64,000 bases of DNA from Macquaria australasica (lineage: Eukaryota; Chordata; Actinopteri; Centrarchiformes; Percichthyidae), in the NCBI GenBank assembly GCA_005408345.1, contig SEMN01000202.1:496001-560000 (forward strand). Direction: 5' to 3'. A model generated the notes under the pieces. The model searched no databases. It saw only the letters and a list, made by a program, of their open reading frames with translations, and was not told the origin of the DNA. Shown here in pieces: positions 1 through 11,892 of this stretch. A program made the translations under genes and the position numbers. Each line of letters opens with the position of its first letter. Within the stretch, counting starts at the first letter, position 1.

Positions 1-699
1 CTTTGTATGAGATGTGAAGATGAGTTCTTTTATGCATGTGTGAATGTGGAAAAAGTGGATAAACTCACAGGACCATGGTACCAGAGAAAAGTTTAGGTTT
101 GCAGTGACCCCTGCTGTCATTTGTCACGAATTGCAAGTTCTTTTTCTTTTTTTTTTGTTGCTATGGCTGGTAGGGACAGCAACATATAGCAGGCCTATAT
201 TGCCCCAGGTTATAATATACTGCCACTTTGACATTTTGAATTGTACATATGCTTAGAGTGCTGTCACGTTTAACTACTTGTGTTAAAGTCAGAACCTACC
301 AGTAACTGTATCTTGATGCAAGTCAAATGTCTGTGGCAGCTTCACTCTCTGTTATGTGTCGTGTGTGGAGCTTAGCAGTAGCCGGCATAGCCAGTTCACT
401 ATGTCCCTGTGCACAGGTTCAGTACATTTAGTGGCTTGTCGTGGTCTGAACAGTTCCTCTGTGTTTGACACAGAAGCCCATTTACTTCTGTTGTGAGTGG
501 ACAGTGAATGAGAGGAAACTATAAACCCACTGAATGTGGAGTTTTTACATGCTTAATTATTTTATTATATACTCGTGCAAAATGTATGCTCATTGCTGTC
601 AGTTTAAGGCACATGTTATTCTAACATTTTGATAGTATAAAATCACTTTTTAAAACATAGCCGCTAAAATGCTTAACAATATTTTAGGGAGAGAGTGTT
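1..699. other. unique AT-rich noncoding stretch
   Basis: I see no gene here. The only open frame (44-256, + strand, 70 codons) has no recognisable domain, is interrupted by a T-rich run and shows no splice-site-bounded exon. No repeat family was recognised before the family A element starts near 700. Confidence 0.5.
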
Positions 700-1245
700 T
701 TTTTAGCCATGATAGCAGCATGGCTCTAGGAATGGTGGTCAGTCAGTCCACCACTTTGACTGAAATATCTCAAAAAAACTATTGGATGCATTGCAATGAA
801 ATTTTGTACAGACATTAATGACTTTGCAGATCCCTCTATTTCTGATCTAGCACCACCCTGAGTTTTGAGTGAAATGTCTCAACATCTATGGGATGGATGC
901 ATTTGTGTCCTTCAGAATGACTTGTAATCACTTTGGTGACCTCCTTACTTTTAATCTGGCGCCATCATCAGGTCAAATGTTTAATTTGTCCAACGTGACC
1001 AAGTACCTGCAGATCTAAAGACAGTCCCATCAGCCTCAGCTTTACTTTGTGTTTAATGTTATTTAGCAAATGTTAGCATACTAACCTAAGACGGTAAAGG
1101 TTATACCTTCTTAGGATCAGCATGATAGCGCTGTCATTGTTAACATGTTATCAGGCTGACGTTAGCATTTAGCTAAAAGCCCAGCTGTTCCTAAGTGCAC
1201 CCTCACAGAGTCACTGTAATGGCTGCAAACTCTTAATCCTGCTTT
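700..1245. mobile_element. dispersed teleost repeat, family A (full copy 1)
   Basis: This block matches a second block at 34888-35385 along most of its length, with fragments at 23620-23690 and 50152-50300. Shared landmarks in order are a GCATGGCTCT start, CACCACTTTG, a region on GGATGCATTGCAATG/AAATTT, the exact 19-mer GCGCCATCATCAGGTCAAA (959-977 here), CCCATCAGCC and AGCAAATGTTAGCAT. It has no coding capacity. The short palindromic GTTAGCAT units suggest a non-autonomous DNA element, but I saw no clear terminal repeats or target duplication. The class is therefore unassigned. The divergence between copies points to an old family. Confidence 0.8.
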
Positions 1246-1588
1246 TTTAAATTATCTAATTATCCCTCTTTGTTTTTTTTTTTGTTTTGTTTTTTGCCAG
1301 TTTTGTCCTCAGACACAAGTAAAGAGAGGCTTTGGATTTACATGGTGTATACTCTAGATCACTGAGCTACCAGGACACTTGATGATGTTTTAAAGAGAAT
1401 ACCTAAAAGATAACTGATGCATTCATACCTTTTAAATGGCTGCCATGCAAAGATATAAATAACTCGGTAAAGAAAGTAATGGCTCTTTCTGATATGTTTA
1501 TGATAAACCAAAGTCTTCATATTGTTTTGTCTAAGCATTGTATTACTGTATGTAATCCACCATTAGCCTGGTTATTAATGTAGCGGTA

Positions 1589-1589
<1 letters not shown>
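1246..1589. other. unique stretch with T-rich run
   Basis: A T-rich run lies at 1268-1297. The rest is AT-rich unique sequence with no open frame of note. Confidence 0.5.

Positions 1590-1622
<33 letters not shown>
1590..1622. repeat. (CA)n microsatellite
   Basis: About 16 uninterrupted AC units. This is a typical teleost dinucleotide array. Confidence 0.95.
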
Positions 1623-1624
<2 letters not shown>

Positions 1625-1740
1625 TACTCGGCCACCTCCTTTCAGCACCTAATGAGAGAAGACTTTCTTAACTCTTTCATTTTCTCTGTGAAAAATGTTA
1701 ATGGCTTTTGGTGGGAAACTACCTTCTAACAGCTTCACGC

Positions 1741-1935
1741 TGCTCCTCTTCCTCACCTCCTGTCTCCCCTGTCAACTCTTCTTCGATCCATCTTTACTCT
1801 CCTCCATCCACACCCTCCCTTCTCCCTTTTGTCCTGTCCCTTCCTTTACTCCCTCCCCATCTCCCGCCTTGTCTTCTCCCCCACTTCCCCCTCACCCCTC
1901 TCTCCCCTCCGTGGCTGTGCAGTGGACACTCCCTC
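1741..1935. repeat. pyrimidine-rich low-complexity tract
   Basis: About 195 bases strongly dominated by C and T with CTCC/CCTC motifs. The three overlapping + strand frames at 1695-2011 are composition artefacts rich in Ser, Pro and Leu, not a gene. Confidence 0.85.
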
Positions 1936-2493
1936 CCCTATAGCCTGTCCCACGCTGAGGGCCTCGCCAATTAAAGCCTGTCATGTTTGCTCTCTGGTGG
2001 AGCTGGCGTAAGTGGTGCAGACAATTTGTATTACAGAGGGTCTATCTCATGCATGGGTGAGCTGGGTGATGGGGCCTGCCTGAGCTAATAGGCTGTGGAT
2101 GCAGTGGCCGTAGACCCCCAAGCACTCCACAACTGGAGGGCTTAAGTAGGTGCTAGTTAAATGCAGTGTTCAGACTGGACAGAAACTACATGGTTACACA
2201 AAATAGCAGCTACAGTATATGCATGTACAAGCATGATGGGTGATCCATGTACATAAAAGGCAAACTGAGAGGCACACAGACGCACGTGTAATTTCTTTGT
2301 TTTAGTTTTGTGCTTCAGCTTCCTTCTCTTTTTCTCTTCTGTGCCGGCCCTCTGACTGCTGCTTTATGCCATCCAGTTTACTATAATTGGATCAAGCACT
2401 ACAGATCACCTCTCATTACCTAAACTGACAGGGCCTGTCTCGGCTGCTTTGCGAGAGGACAAACAGCGAGACAAAGGAGAACATGGGACGGAG

Positions 2494-2496
<3 letters not shown>
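1936..2496. other. unique stretch of balanced composition
   Basis: Complex, non-repetitive sequence of clearly higher GC than its surroundings. No exon or RNA gene was seen. Segments near 1940-2130 and 2360-2450 have the look of conserved noncoding sequence (homeodomain-type AATTA cores in balanced context), which cannot be tested here. Confidence 0.35.

Positions 2497-2564
<68 letters not shown>
2497..2564. repeat. (TG)34 microsatellite
   Basis: This is the longest perfect dinucleotide array in the window: 68 bases and 34 TG units without interruption. The frame 2449-2646 that crosses it (a Cys-Val run) is an artefact. Confidence 0.98.
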
Positions 2565-2565
<1 letters not shown>

Positions 2566-3238
2566 AAATGTGTTAAAACTAAATGTCAGGTTCAAGTTCT
2601 GCTAGTTTTCAGTACAATTTGCAGTACAGAGAAAAAGAAAATTTGAAATACACAAGTTGTCATTTTTTTGTACTCGTGGTTGTGGGCGCAATCTTCAAAA
2701 TCTTCAAAAACCATGTGACATAAAATGTGGCTGTGTTTATTGTAATGAAGGAATATGCCGTCCAAAAGGAATCGTAATGGGTTTAATAGTTTTTGGACAA
2801 CAACTCATGGAGAGATACACTATTTCAGGCTTTTGTTACATAGACAATACTTGTTTGATTGATGATAATTAATGAGATGAGTAAAATAATGGTTATGAAA
2901 CACTTAGTGTACCTGAACGGATGGAAAACGGAAGTCACATAATGGCTCCAGATAGGCCCATCGAGACTGTGTTGATTCCCCACATATTACTCATTTATGT
3001 GTTTATTGGTATATTTCTGTCCAATCTCCACAGGTGGTTTGCTGAGACTCCTGAAGCAGGGGTTTGTGGGAAAGGTCAGCCGATCTGCATAATTTCCTAT
3101 TACTGCTAATATGGGAAGTGATGGCATTCAGGCAGATGGCAAGTCAAATGATCAAATTTCTTATTTCATGTGCCTCTAAATAAATTATCACTCACCAAGA
3201 TGTGTGTGTACAGTATGTGAATGTATGTATGTAATGGA
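2565..3238. other. unique AT-rich stretch
   Basis: No gene seen. Frames at 2657-2872 and 2921-3109 have no recognisable domain. A short tandem repeat of the unit AATCTTCAA lies near 2690-2708. Confidence 0.45.
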
Positions 3239-3288
3239 GTGTGTGTGTGTGTAGGTGTGTGTGTGTGTGTGTGTGTGAGTGTGTGTAT
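3239..3288. repeat. interrupted (TG)n microsatellite
   Basis: TG units are broken by one TAGG and one TGAG, so this is an older and less mutable array than 2497-2564. Confidence 0.9.
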
Positions 3289-6200
3289 ATGCTTCCCGGT
3301 GTGCACTGCATGTAATGTGAATGCTGCACATGATGACAACTTAACTCTTTCATATACTACCTGTGTTTCTGCCCCAAAAAAAAATAAAATGTAAATAAAT
3401 ATGTAATAAATATCACAAATTGTGATTTAAATGAAATAAGTGTGCAGTACTGTATTTTATATTCAGAATAGCTCAAATAGTTCAATGCAGGGCTTTCCAT
3501 AATTACATACAATAAATGCAGTTTATTTATTGCATGTCCTGATAGAGAAATAAACAGTTCAGTTGCAAAAAATATAAGAATAAACCACAGGAGGAGTGGG
3601 TTCTGAGTAGTAAGCACACAGCAAAGTGTTTTAAATCCATTTAAAATCTAATGTTGATAAGGTATATACCTGTCTACTCTTCCCGGCATCTCTCTAAGTG
3701 AGAAAGAAATCTTTAGACGGTGATTAAAGCAGCGGCACTGACACCTTATTCTCATTCACCCGGCACTCTGCTATGGCTGTCAAAACCACTCCCCACAGAT
3801 TAGCTACTAACGCTAACATCTCAGTCATCACTGCACATAATGATGCAGACACACAAACACAGTAGCTGAAGCGATGTCTTGCACTGACCAATGATCGTTA
3901 ATTGAACTCCAGGAGCCTGTTTCCAGTTCTTGGGTTTGGCCCCATTCTAGACTGAAGTGGCCTTTTTGAACCAGATTATCTCAAATTGTCTTTCTCAAAC
4001 ATGCTTTGTAATAGTCATAGATTTAATCTAGTGTTGTAACAGGTTTCCTGACTAAATGAAGGCTTAAATTTACCTTCCAAGGTGACAAGTTTAACTTTAT
4101 ACCTAATCTTTATCTGGAGATCCTGTCTGGATAAGGAAAAACGCATCTTAATGCCAGGTGTGAATGCATGCAGACCGCTTTCAGTGAATTTTAATGAAGT
4201 CTGAGTTGCACCTGTTTTTGTCCTCTGTGAGAATATCTGCACAACAGCAGCTGAGAAAAGCAACACCAGCAAATAATAATCAATCCATAGGTCATGTGAT
4301 TTTATTGTGGATGGTCTATAGAAAGGATGCATGGAAACATTGCGCACCGATTTTCCTTAGGTTCATTGTTCTGCGCTGGCACTTCAAAATGTGTTTCCCT
4401 TGAGGCATTACTTCAACCCTACAATCAATCAGCAACTTTAATTGGCTAATGTTTGCACAATAAAAGCCCACATAGAAACTAAAATAATTACAAAACAGTC
4501 TGTATACAGATTTGCTTTCTTTCTTCAGGGTCATTTGTCTGTTTGCTGCATTTCTACTGTGTAACCAACTCCCTAACCTTTATAAGCCAATGCTGTCCTC
4601 ATTTGTAATTGTATCTTTGTCTTTCAGCTGGAAGTAGCATCAAAATATGTGTTCTTTCTACCACTGCTGTATATGCTCTGAAATATAACTGTAATGGTTT
4701 CATGCTATTTCCTCTTACTTTAGAGATCTTGCTTTAATAGATTTTTTACACCTTTAGAAACACAACCAACGGGTTTGATCTCTCTTCCTCCTCTCGCCTG
4801 CACGGCAGGGCAAAATAAATTGGAAACAGAAAAGTGCGAATGCTGTAAAATATGGTTGATATGGCCAGAATGAGTCATTATTGAATGTAGGTGTAAAAGG
4901 GGAAGGCTGTATTACAGCTGGAGGGGAAAAACACGTTTTTTGTTTTAGCTTTGTGCTAATGGGGCTGTCAAGGTGAGTCCATCAACACATGGGAGGAAAA
5001 ATGTGCAAGCTAATTATCAAACTGTGTGTGTGTGTGGTATGTGCATGTCTAATACATGTAAGTGTGTTTCATTATAAGTGTGTTTGCCTATGCGCAGGGG
5101 TGTAGGAGTGAGAGAAAGCAACAGAAGAGATAAAAAAACAAAGAGTTTCTGCATAATAGCGGAGTAATTTTCAGGCTGTCATGAGTGACGAGCAGCACCC
5201 ACACACGTGTCATACTGAGTCATACTGGGAGCTGTGTTGCAGAAAGGGGTGGAGTCTTCCTATCATTGTACGTGAAGTCAAAAAAGACAGCATTTAATTG
5301 CTTCTCCACACCAGTTCTCCTTCAGCATTCCAATAAAATGGAGGTATGGTAGCAAAAAGCACATTTTCCATTTAACCAGACTTTAGTTTTTTACATTTTG
5401 TGTGTCTGTAATGTGGTTTAGACCTGTAGAAGAGGAGAGCTGTTCATGTATGATATATGTGAAGAATAAGTTGAGCTACACACAGCCAGACATTGTCCCT
5501 CTCACTCACTAACTCGTTCACACTGATAATTCTACAATAATAAGTCTAGTTGCAGTGAGTAATGGTTTTGTGTTTGAACAAGCAAGTTATAGATGATGGA
5601 GTCTTGTAGTTGTTCTGTTTTTATTGCCATTTTCATTACCTTTCCCCATGATGGATGTCTCATTATGATGCTGCCTCCACTGTGTTTTGTAGCTGTTGCA
5701 CACCACATGTTTGAATTAGTCTCCTGAGATAAAAAAAACAACAACAACAGATATCTAACAGGACGGCAGGTGTACAGAAAATAAATGCGTCATCCATTAG
5801 ATCAGAGCAATTAGTACAATTACCCACAGTGTGTGATGCTGAGGGTGGCAGCTGCGATTCAGCTGTCATTCATCTTTTTCATAATTACAGAGGTAAATGT
5901 GTGTTTTAAACACTAGAGGGTGCTCACGGCTCTCATCAAAACAGCTCACTGAGCCAGATTTCCTTGTTGCTTCTGAAACTATACACACTCCTGCGCCCAC
6001 ACCCACAAAAATACTGACAAATATACACATGGTGAGTTGCAAAGCAAGTGTAAGTCCGTCCTGTGAGTCTGTTTTACAGTGTTATATTTTGTCAGTTTTT
6101 AATTAAACAGTTGCTTAGAAATAATGTATCATTCATACTGTGTGCAGGGATGTATCGTGAAAATAATTAGCAGGAACTGTGTGGTGGCATTAACATTGCA

Positions 6201-8575
6201 GGTCATATTTTTCGTTTAATCTCCGTTGTCAGGAAGCCGAACCTCCTTCCCTTTTGTTTTCGTCAGCTCTCTCCTCCAGAGGTGCTTTTTGCTGACAGGA
6301 CATCCCTCCAACCCTGCTTAACATAGTAAATAATTGTTGGGAGTATGCAACCACGAGAGTGTCTGTGTCTCAGGCTTTCCCTTTGTACAGGGTTAGAGCA
6401 TTTATGTCCAAGTGTCTGCATGGCTGTGTCTGTAAAACTGTTTCTGATAAAGCAAAAGAGAGACAGCTTTGTCTGAATATGGAGCCACACACAGCGGCCC
6501 TCTGAGGCATGGCATCGCTCTCCTCTCTCTCCTGGCACATGGCTTCCCACCCTAGAGAAGAGCTTTGCTGAATATGGATGGAGACCCGGTGCTGCCAATG
6601 GGCACACCACTGTGGTCCAACACCACCTGAGAGAGGAGGGAAAGGCAGAGGGAGACTGGATGGGGGAATAAAAGGCAATACTGTAAAAAAAAACAGCTGT
6701 AAAATCAGCTGCAGGACAAAGTACACACTTTAAACTGTATTTCAGGCTCTGATCAATAACATATCCTTTGAGGAGCTGTGAAAGAATTAAGGTCGAAAGG
6801 ATGGTGTGCAGAGAAATTTAGAAATAAACTCTGTGAGTTTGTCAACGACAGAGTAGAAAAATTGCCAGGTGAAAATGATTCACTCAGCACAGCTCAACCC
6901 ACTACTATGTCTTTGTTGTATCTCAGCATAACGGGGCTTGGCCTTGGATGAAGACAAGTATCACAATGCTTTGTGATAAAACTACAGCGCTGTGTTCCCA
7001 TCAGGTCCCAATCCCTCTCTCTGTACGTTCTCCAGCTCCAACTTGGTATCCAGCAGTTCATTTCTTCCCGTAAGCGATCCTCTTTATCAGCCAACACCTG
7101 CCATCTGCTTTTCCCAGGCTGACATTTGATTAATTGACAAAGTTATTTACTGGCAAATGTCATATACCCCACAGACTGGGGTAAACGGGATGGAGGATAT
7201 TGGGATTTAATCGTGTGTGTACATTATGTGAGTTCACTCACTGCATGTCTTTTCCATCTAATCAACACCCAGCTCATCAGTTATCCTGTTCCTCCATGTC
7301 TGGTTGGTTGATTCCAATCATGACGTGAATTTATATATAAACTGTAGCCTTCCTTTGGCAATTTTCCTAGACAACTGATGGATGTGTGGGTCTTGCAAAT
7401 GGCAATCCAATCTGCACATGTGTAATGAACATGGAATTACATGTAATATGTCTATCGATCACTGTTAAGAGAGTAGATGACCACACATATACCTACACTT
7501 GAAAAAATGTGGTTAAGGGTATGAATAGGGATTAAAATAACACGATTTATTAGATGAACACAAAATTGTAAATTACTTTAGACTGGACGGAGTAAAGGGT
7601 TCGTTCATAGCCACACGTCAGCTGTGTCACAGAGACCATGTCCCGTCACTGCCCATGTTAAATGAACATGCTCACACATGCTGCAGAGCAGAGCTACCAC
7701 CACAGCTTGTGGACCTGCAGCGGTTTTTTGGATTTGGTCCATTTTAAAGCGAAAAAAAAAAGTGCTTTAGTTTATGTCAAATCTGGCCATACAAAGTATA
7801 TTGTTGGTGTTTAGTAGAATGGATTGATTTCATGTAAGTTTTAAAGCATTTTCCCATTTTCTAAGCTAAAAAAGAGTGGTTAATGTCACACAAAACGACA
7901 CTGAAGAAGAAATACTGTGCTACTGTGACTGTGCAACCTCTCTGCCCCTATTGGTATATTGATTTAAAGAGGTTCTAGTCTGCTAGACACAATGCAGGTC
8001 CTGTGAGTATTACAAATACTACACCTGAGTGCAGAGAACTTCAGAGCTTTGTGCTATAAGGGAGCAAAAAGAAGATGATCATTTATATCGACTGGGTCGA
8101 AATGTGAGTGTGCTGGTCCGATGCCGGGGGGAAATGGTGGGGCAGCTTGACTCTTCAAAGCAGAGTAGAGAGCACTTTGTAAGTAAATTACTCTAATGAT
8201 TCAGCCAGTGGAGCTGTAATTGCCAGCAGGCAGGGAGGCATGGCTAAAGAGGGTAACTTTTCTTTGTTACAGAGAACGGTTTCACTCAGGACATCCTGGT
8301 GACTCGGTGAGCTGTGCTGCATACGCAGTAATGATATTAGTGACATACCTTCTTCGTTCCCATGGGAAAGTTCTCTTTTTGCTCGCCTCCCACCGTGAGC
8401 AGCGTCAGAGTGACAGAGCAGCAAGTTCAGAGGTGGTAGTCTGTTCAGGGTATTCTTATACTTACAGCTACAAAATGTAATGCATTATAGTTACATGTGA
8501 TAGTATGGGATATGTGTTTACCAGATGTTGCTTTAAATTTTCTCACAAAACCTCTGAAAATTCTTTTAGCAACTT
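3289..8575. other. 5.3-kb unique noncoding interval
   Basis: I see no convincing gene, RNA gene or identified mobile element. Open frames (for example 4015-4347, 6263-6610 and 6370-6726, all - strand) lack recognisable domains and overlap each other on both strands. Small features are TG-rich 5022-5036 and an A8(CAA)n run at 5736-5750. A possible acceptor followed by a very short frame near 8270 did not hold up as an exon. Confidence 0.45.
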
Positions 8576-8782
8576 ATGATTATTTTCCTTAAAAAATAAT
8601 CTAGTTATTAATGTCATCATTGTGTGTATCAAGTCTATCAAATGTCAGAAAATTGTGAAAAATGCCAGTAACGTAGCATTTCTCGCATTTCCCTCAAGCC
8701 CAAAGTGACGTCTTCAAATTGCTAGTTTGAAGACAGTCCAAAACCTAAAGGTATTCAATTTACAATGATATAATATGAATAA
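8576..8782. mobile_element. old copy of an hAT-like teleost MITE
   Basis: The internal part resembles the better-preserved copy at 60043-60351. Both have a block around GTCAGAAAAT or GCAGAAAAT, then a TTTCCC..AGCCCA block, then GTCTTCAAAT. The ends are not preserved and it carries no coding sequence. It matches my recollection of a widespread percomorph element with GGGCTGCAACTAAC-type termini. Assignment to hAT is from family knowledge, not from this copy. Confidence 0.55.
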
Positions 8783-11700
8783 TATGAAGTGGTAGCCATT
8801 ATATGTCGATGATCACATAATTCCTGTCTCTCTCCTATTATTGTCACTTATCATTGCATACTGTGTCATAAAGCAAGGACACCTGACACTGCCATGCCTA
8901 CAATCCTGAAGCTACAGGGAAGAGATCTAATGAGAGCTAATGACAATTGTGACATGCTATTGCAGAGAACCAATGAGTCACCTTGCCTTCTGAGTGATGA
9001 GGACATCATTATGCCACTGTACCAGCTCGTAACACCCCCCTTACTTCACCACAGGCTTCATCCAACCTTACACCATTAATGGAGAGTTCGTGCCCTCAGG
9101 CAGCCTACTGCAGGTGCAGGTCTTGACATCAGAAAGAAAGAAGTAGAGCAACAGGAAACTGTGAAGAAACAACAGTGAGGAAAATATAAAAAGAAGAGAA
9201 GGGAAGATGAAGTGGAACGGGGAAATGGAGGAGGAGGGAATGGGAGAACAGGAAGTGGGTGCTTTCTCTGCCAAGAAAGAGCTGGTCTAGTCTAGGACTC
9301 TAATGTGTTTGAATTGATCTCTGTCTCTTCCCTCCCTGTTTCTTTCTTTCTGTCATGTCACTCCATACTCTTTCTTCACCACACTAACACAACCGCACAC
9401 ACACTCCAGGCCCCTGTTTCATAAAGAATCCTCTGTGCTATTGGCTCCCTAAATTGCCTCTCAATTTTCATTTGGCCCTTCGATTAGTCTATGTGCCTGC
9501 TTCCCTTGTGCTCTCTCCCAAACCACTAGAAGCGTTGCTTGCAGGCAGATCAATGGCACACGGCCCCAGGAGGAGTGGGAGGAGGGGCTGACTGTGGGTG
9601 TTCTGTCTCTCACCTCGTCCTCCCTCTGCTGGTTTTCTGCACTTCTTTATCAGGAGACTAAACTTTGCCCAAAATACTCCTTTCTCCTCACTCTCGCTGT
9701 GTTCCCAAGACAGGTTCTGCTTGTACCGCAAACTGAAAGTGATGCAAACAAGGTTGTAATGTGTCTTTGTGCCAAGATGTGCACTGCATTGTGTATATTC
9801 CTCATTCTACACATACTAAATGTGTTTCCACCAAGTACATAGTGTGTTTCAGCTGCACAGTATGATGATTTGTGTAGTTTACGTAATGATTCCGTAGTTC
9901 TCAACATATCTATCATATTTAATGCGGAACAGTAAAGACACTAAATTGTATTCTTGTGTTTCTAAAAAGGAGTTTGACTCCATGTAATTCCTGGTTAACT
10001 AGTTAACTGGGTGTAAAGCAGCATGTCCGGTAGTTTGCTAAACTAGGGCACAAATTGAATCTGCAAGTCATAAATCAGGCATATCTGATCACTGCTAATG
10101 AGCACATTGTGCAAGGACACCTACAAAGGTGTTTTCAGGTATTTTAGCAAACGATTTCTTCCTTCTGTCTATGCATCGTTACTTTCATGAGTTTCTTTTA
10201 TGATGATACATACAGTACTAAACCAGGGGTGTTTTAATTATCTAAAACACATAGCTGCAAATTTAGTATCCCCTTTATCTGTTTCAGTTCCCTCTGGTCG
10301 TCTCTGCCCCCAATTATCCCAATCTTCGTCTTCTCCTTCTCATGAAATTCTTGTCTCCTTGTCATCTTTACACTCTTCACATTGCAAATGGAAAAAAAAA
10401 GAAAAAGTTGCTAGCAGTTCATTCAGTTTCAGTTTTAATTGCAGACATACCTGACGGTGTTTTGTTTGTTAGTGAAGGTTACACCTGAACTGTTGACTGA
10501 CATCACCTTTAAGCGACTAATTAAATACAGTAGGTTAAGAGTGGGGTGTCTGTCTTCAGGTCTGCTCAAATCTTAGGCAGCTTTTAGACAATCTGATCAG
10601 TAAAGTATTATAATAATAATAAAAACAGTGTGGCAGTAATGTGAGTGAGGTGGAGCCCATATAAAGACAATACTCTTAGGCCATATTAAGACATTAACAT
10701 AACTATGAATGTATTTATTCTCATACTTGGTGTTTTCATAACTGCGACAGCTTGAATAAGAGAGTTGTCTTCCCTCTTCCATCCTCTGCTCTTTTCTCCA
10801 TTTTTTTCTTAAAGTCAAATTTTAAACAAATACCTTAACCTTGTTATGCCACATCAATTTGTCAAGTTTTACAGAAAACCTTGGTCTTGCATCACTTACA
10901 CATCCAGCAGAAACTGAGAAACTCCTGTCTTACTACTCATCGAATGTAAGTCCAGAAAACCTAAAACGATGAGCTAAAAGCTGCAGAAAGCCTCAGACTC
11001 GGGTGTTGATTCTCAGTGGGATCGGCACTAGCAACCCTCTTACGGGAACTCATTGGATTCAGTGTTCATTTCAGAGATATTGCTTAATTGAGCTTTAACT
11101 ATCATCACCTACCTGCTCCCCTCCATTTCCTCCTCCTCTCCTGTCTCCTTGGCAGAAGTCGGCCGTAGTGCAGCCAGAGGCATTTGGACAAAGACCTAAT
11201 CACTTCACACCGCACTCTCCACTTCACATTTTCCCATCCTAGGGTCCAGCCCACACTTTTACAAGGACACTGTGCCTGTAGCCTGGGGACACTGCTAGTT
11301 AATGTGAAGAAGTCAAGTTCAACCACACACAATATTTGACATGAAAAGAAAGGAGTTTCTTTCTGTCCTTGGAGGCCATATTCTCTCCTCATGTAAGAGA
11401 AGGTTGTTTAGATGCTGCTGTTGGGGAAAAAAAAGGTGCATATGATTTAAGACTGTAGCGCGCATGGTAGAAGTGACTCATTTATCACAGCTGGAGCTGC
11501 ACGGGGGGAAAAGCACGGAAAAGGAGTGACACAAAAGGAATATAAAGCAGAGAGAAAAGAGGTAATTTCTTGAGGTGGTTTAGACTCATCAACCTCTTTT
11601 TTCCCCTCATCACCTGAGCCCCACCCAAGGCTCTGTCCCAGCAGAGCCAGCCAGTGACACTCGGGCACTGATGTGTGTGTACGTGAGTGTTTGTGTATAT

Positions 11701-11835
11701 GCATCCTCAGTTATTTTGAGTGTGTAGCTGTGTGTGTGTGTAGAACACCTGAGAGGCACAAAAGATTGATGTACTGCCATGAATCAACAGACGGCGTTGT
11801 AAGAGATTGTGTGCCTCAAAGCTGTGATCAAGCTC

Positions 11836-11840
<5 letters not shown>
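8783..11840. other. unique interval with a purine-rich tract
   Basis: No gene seen. A purine-rich tract lies at 9131-9260 and explains the - strand frame at 9068-9274. Other frames (9489-9916, 11105-11392, 11447-11704) have no recognisable domain. The segment 9410-9490 is complex and CNE-like, without further support. Confidence 0.4.

Positions 11841-11889
<49 letters not shown>
11841..11889. repeat. (GT)n microsatellite
   Basis: 49 bases of uninterrupted GT. It accounts for the Cys-Val and Thr-His frames on the two strands at 11673-12096. Confidence 0.97.

Positions 11890-11892
<3 letters not shown>

Noticed and set aside
2449..2646. Frame with a Cys-Val run
   Set aside because: It is a translation of the (TG)34 array.
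8268..8310. Possible tiny exon after TTTCTTTGTTACAG
   Set aside because: A good acceptor-like sequence, but the open part is under 30 bases before a weak GTGACT donor and no frame gives a known motif.
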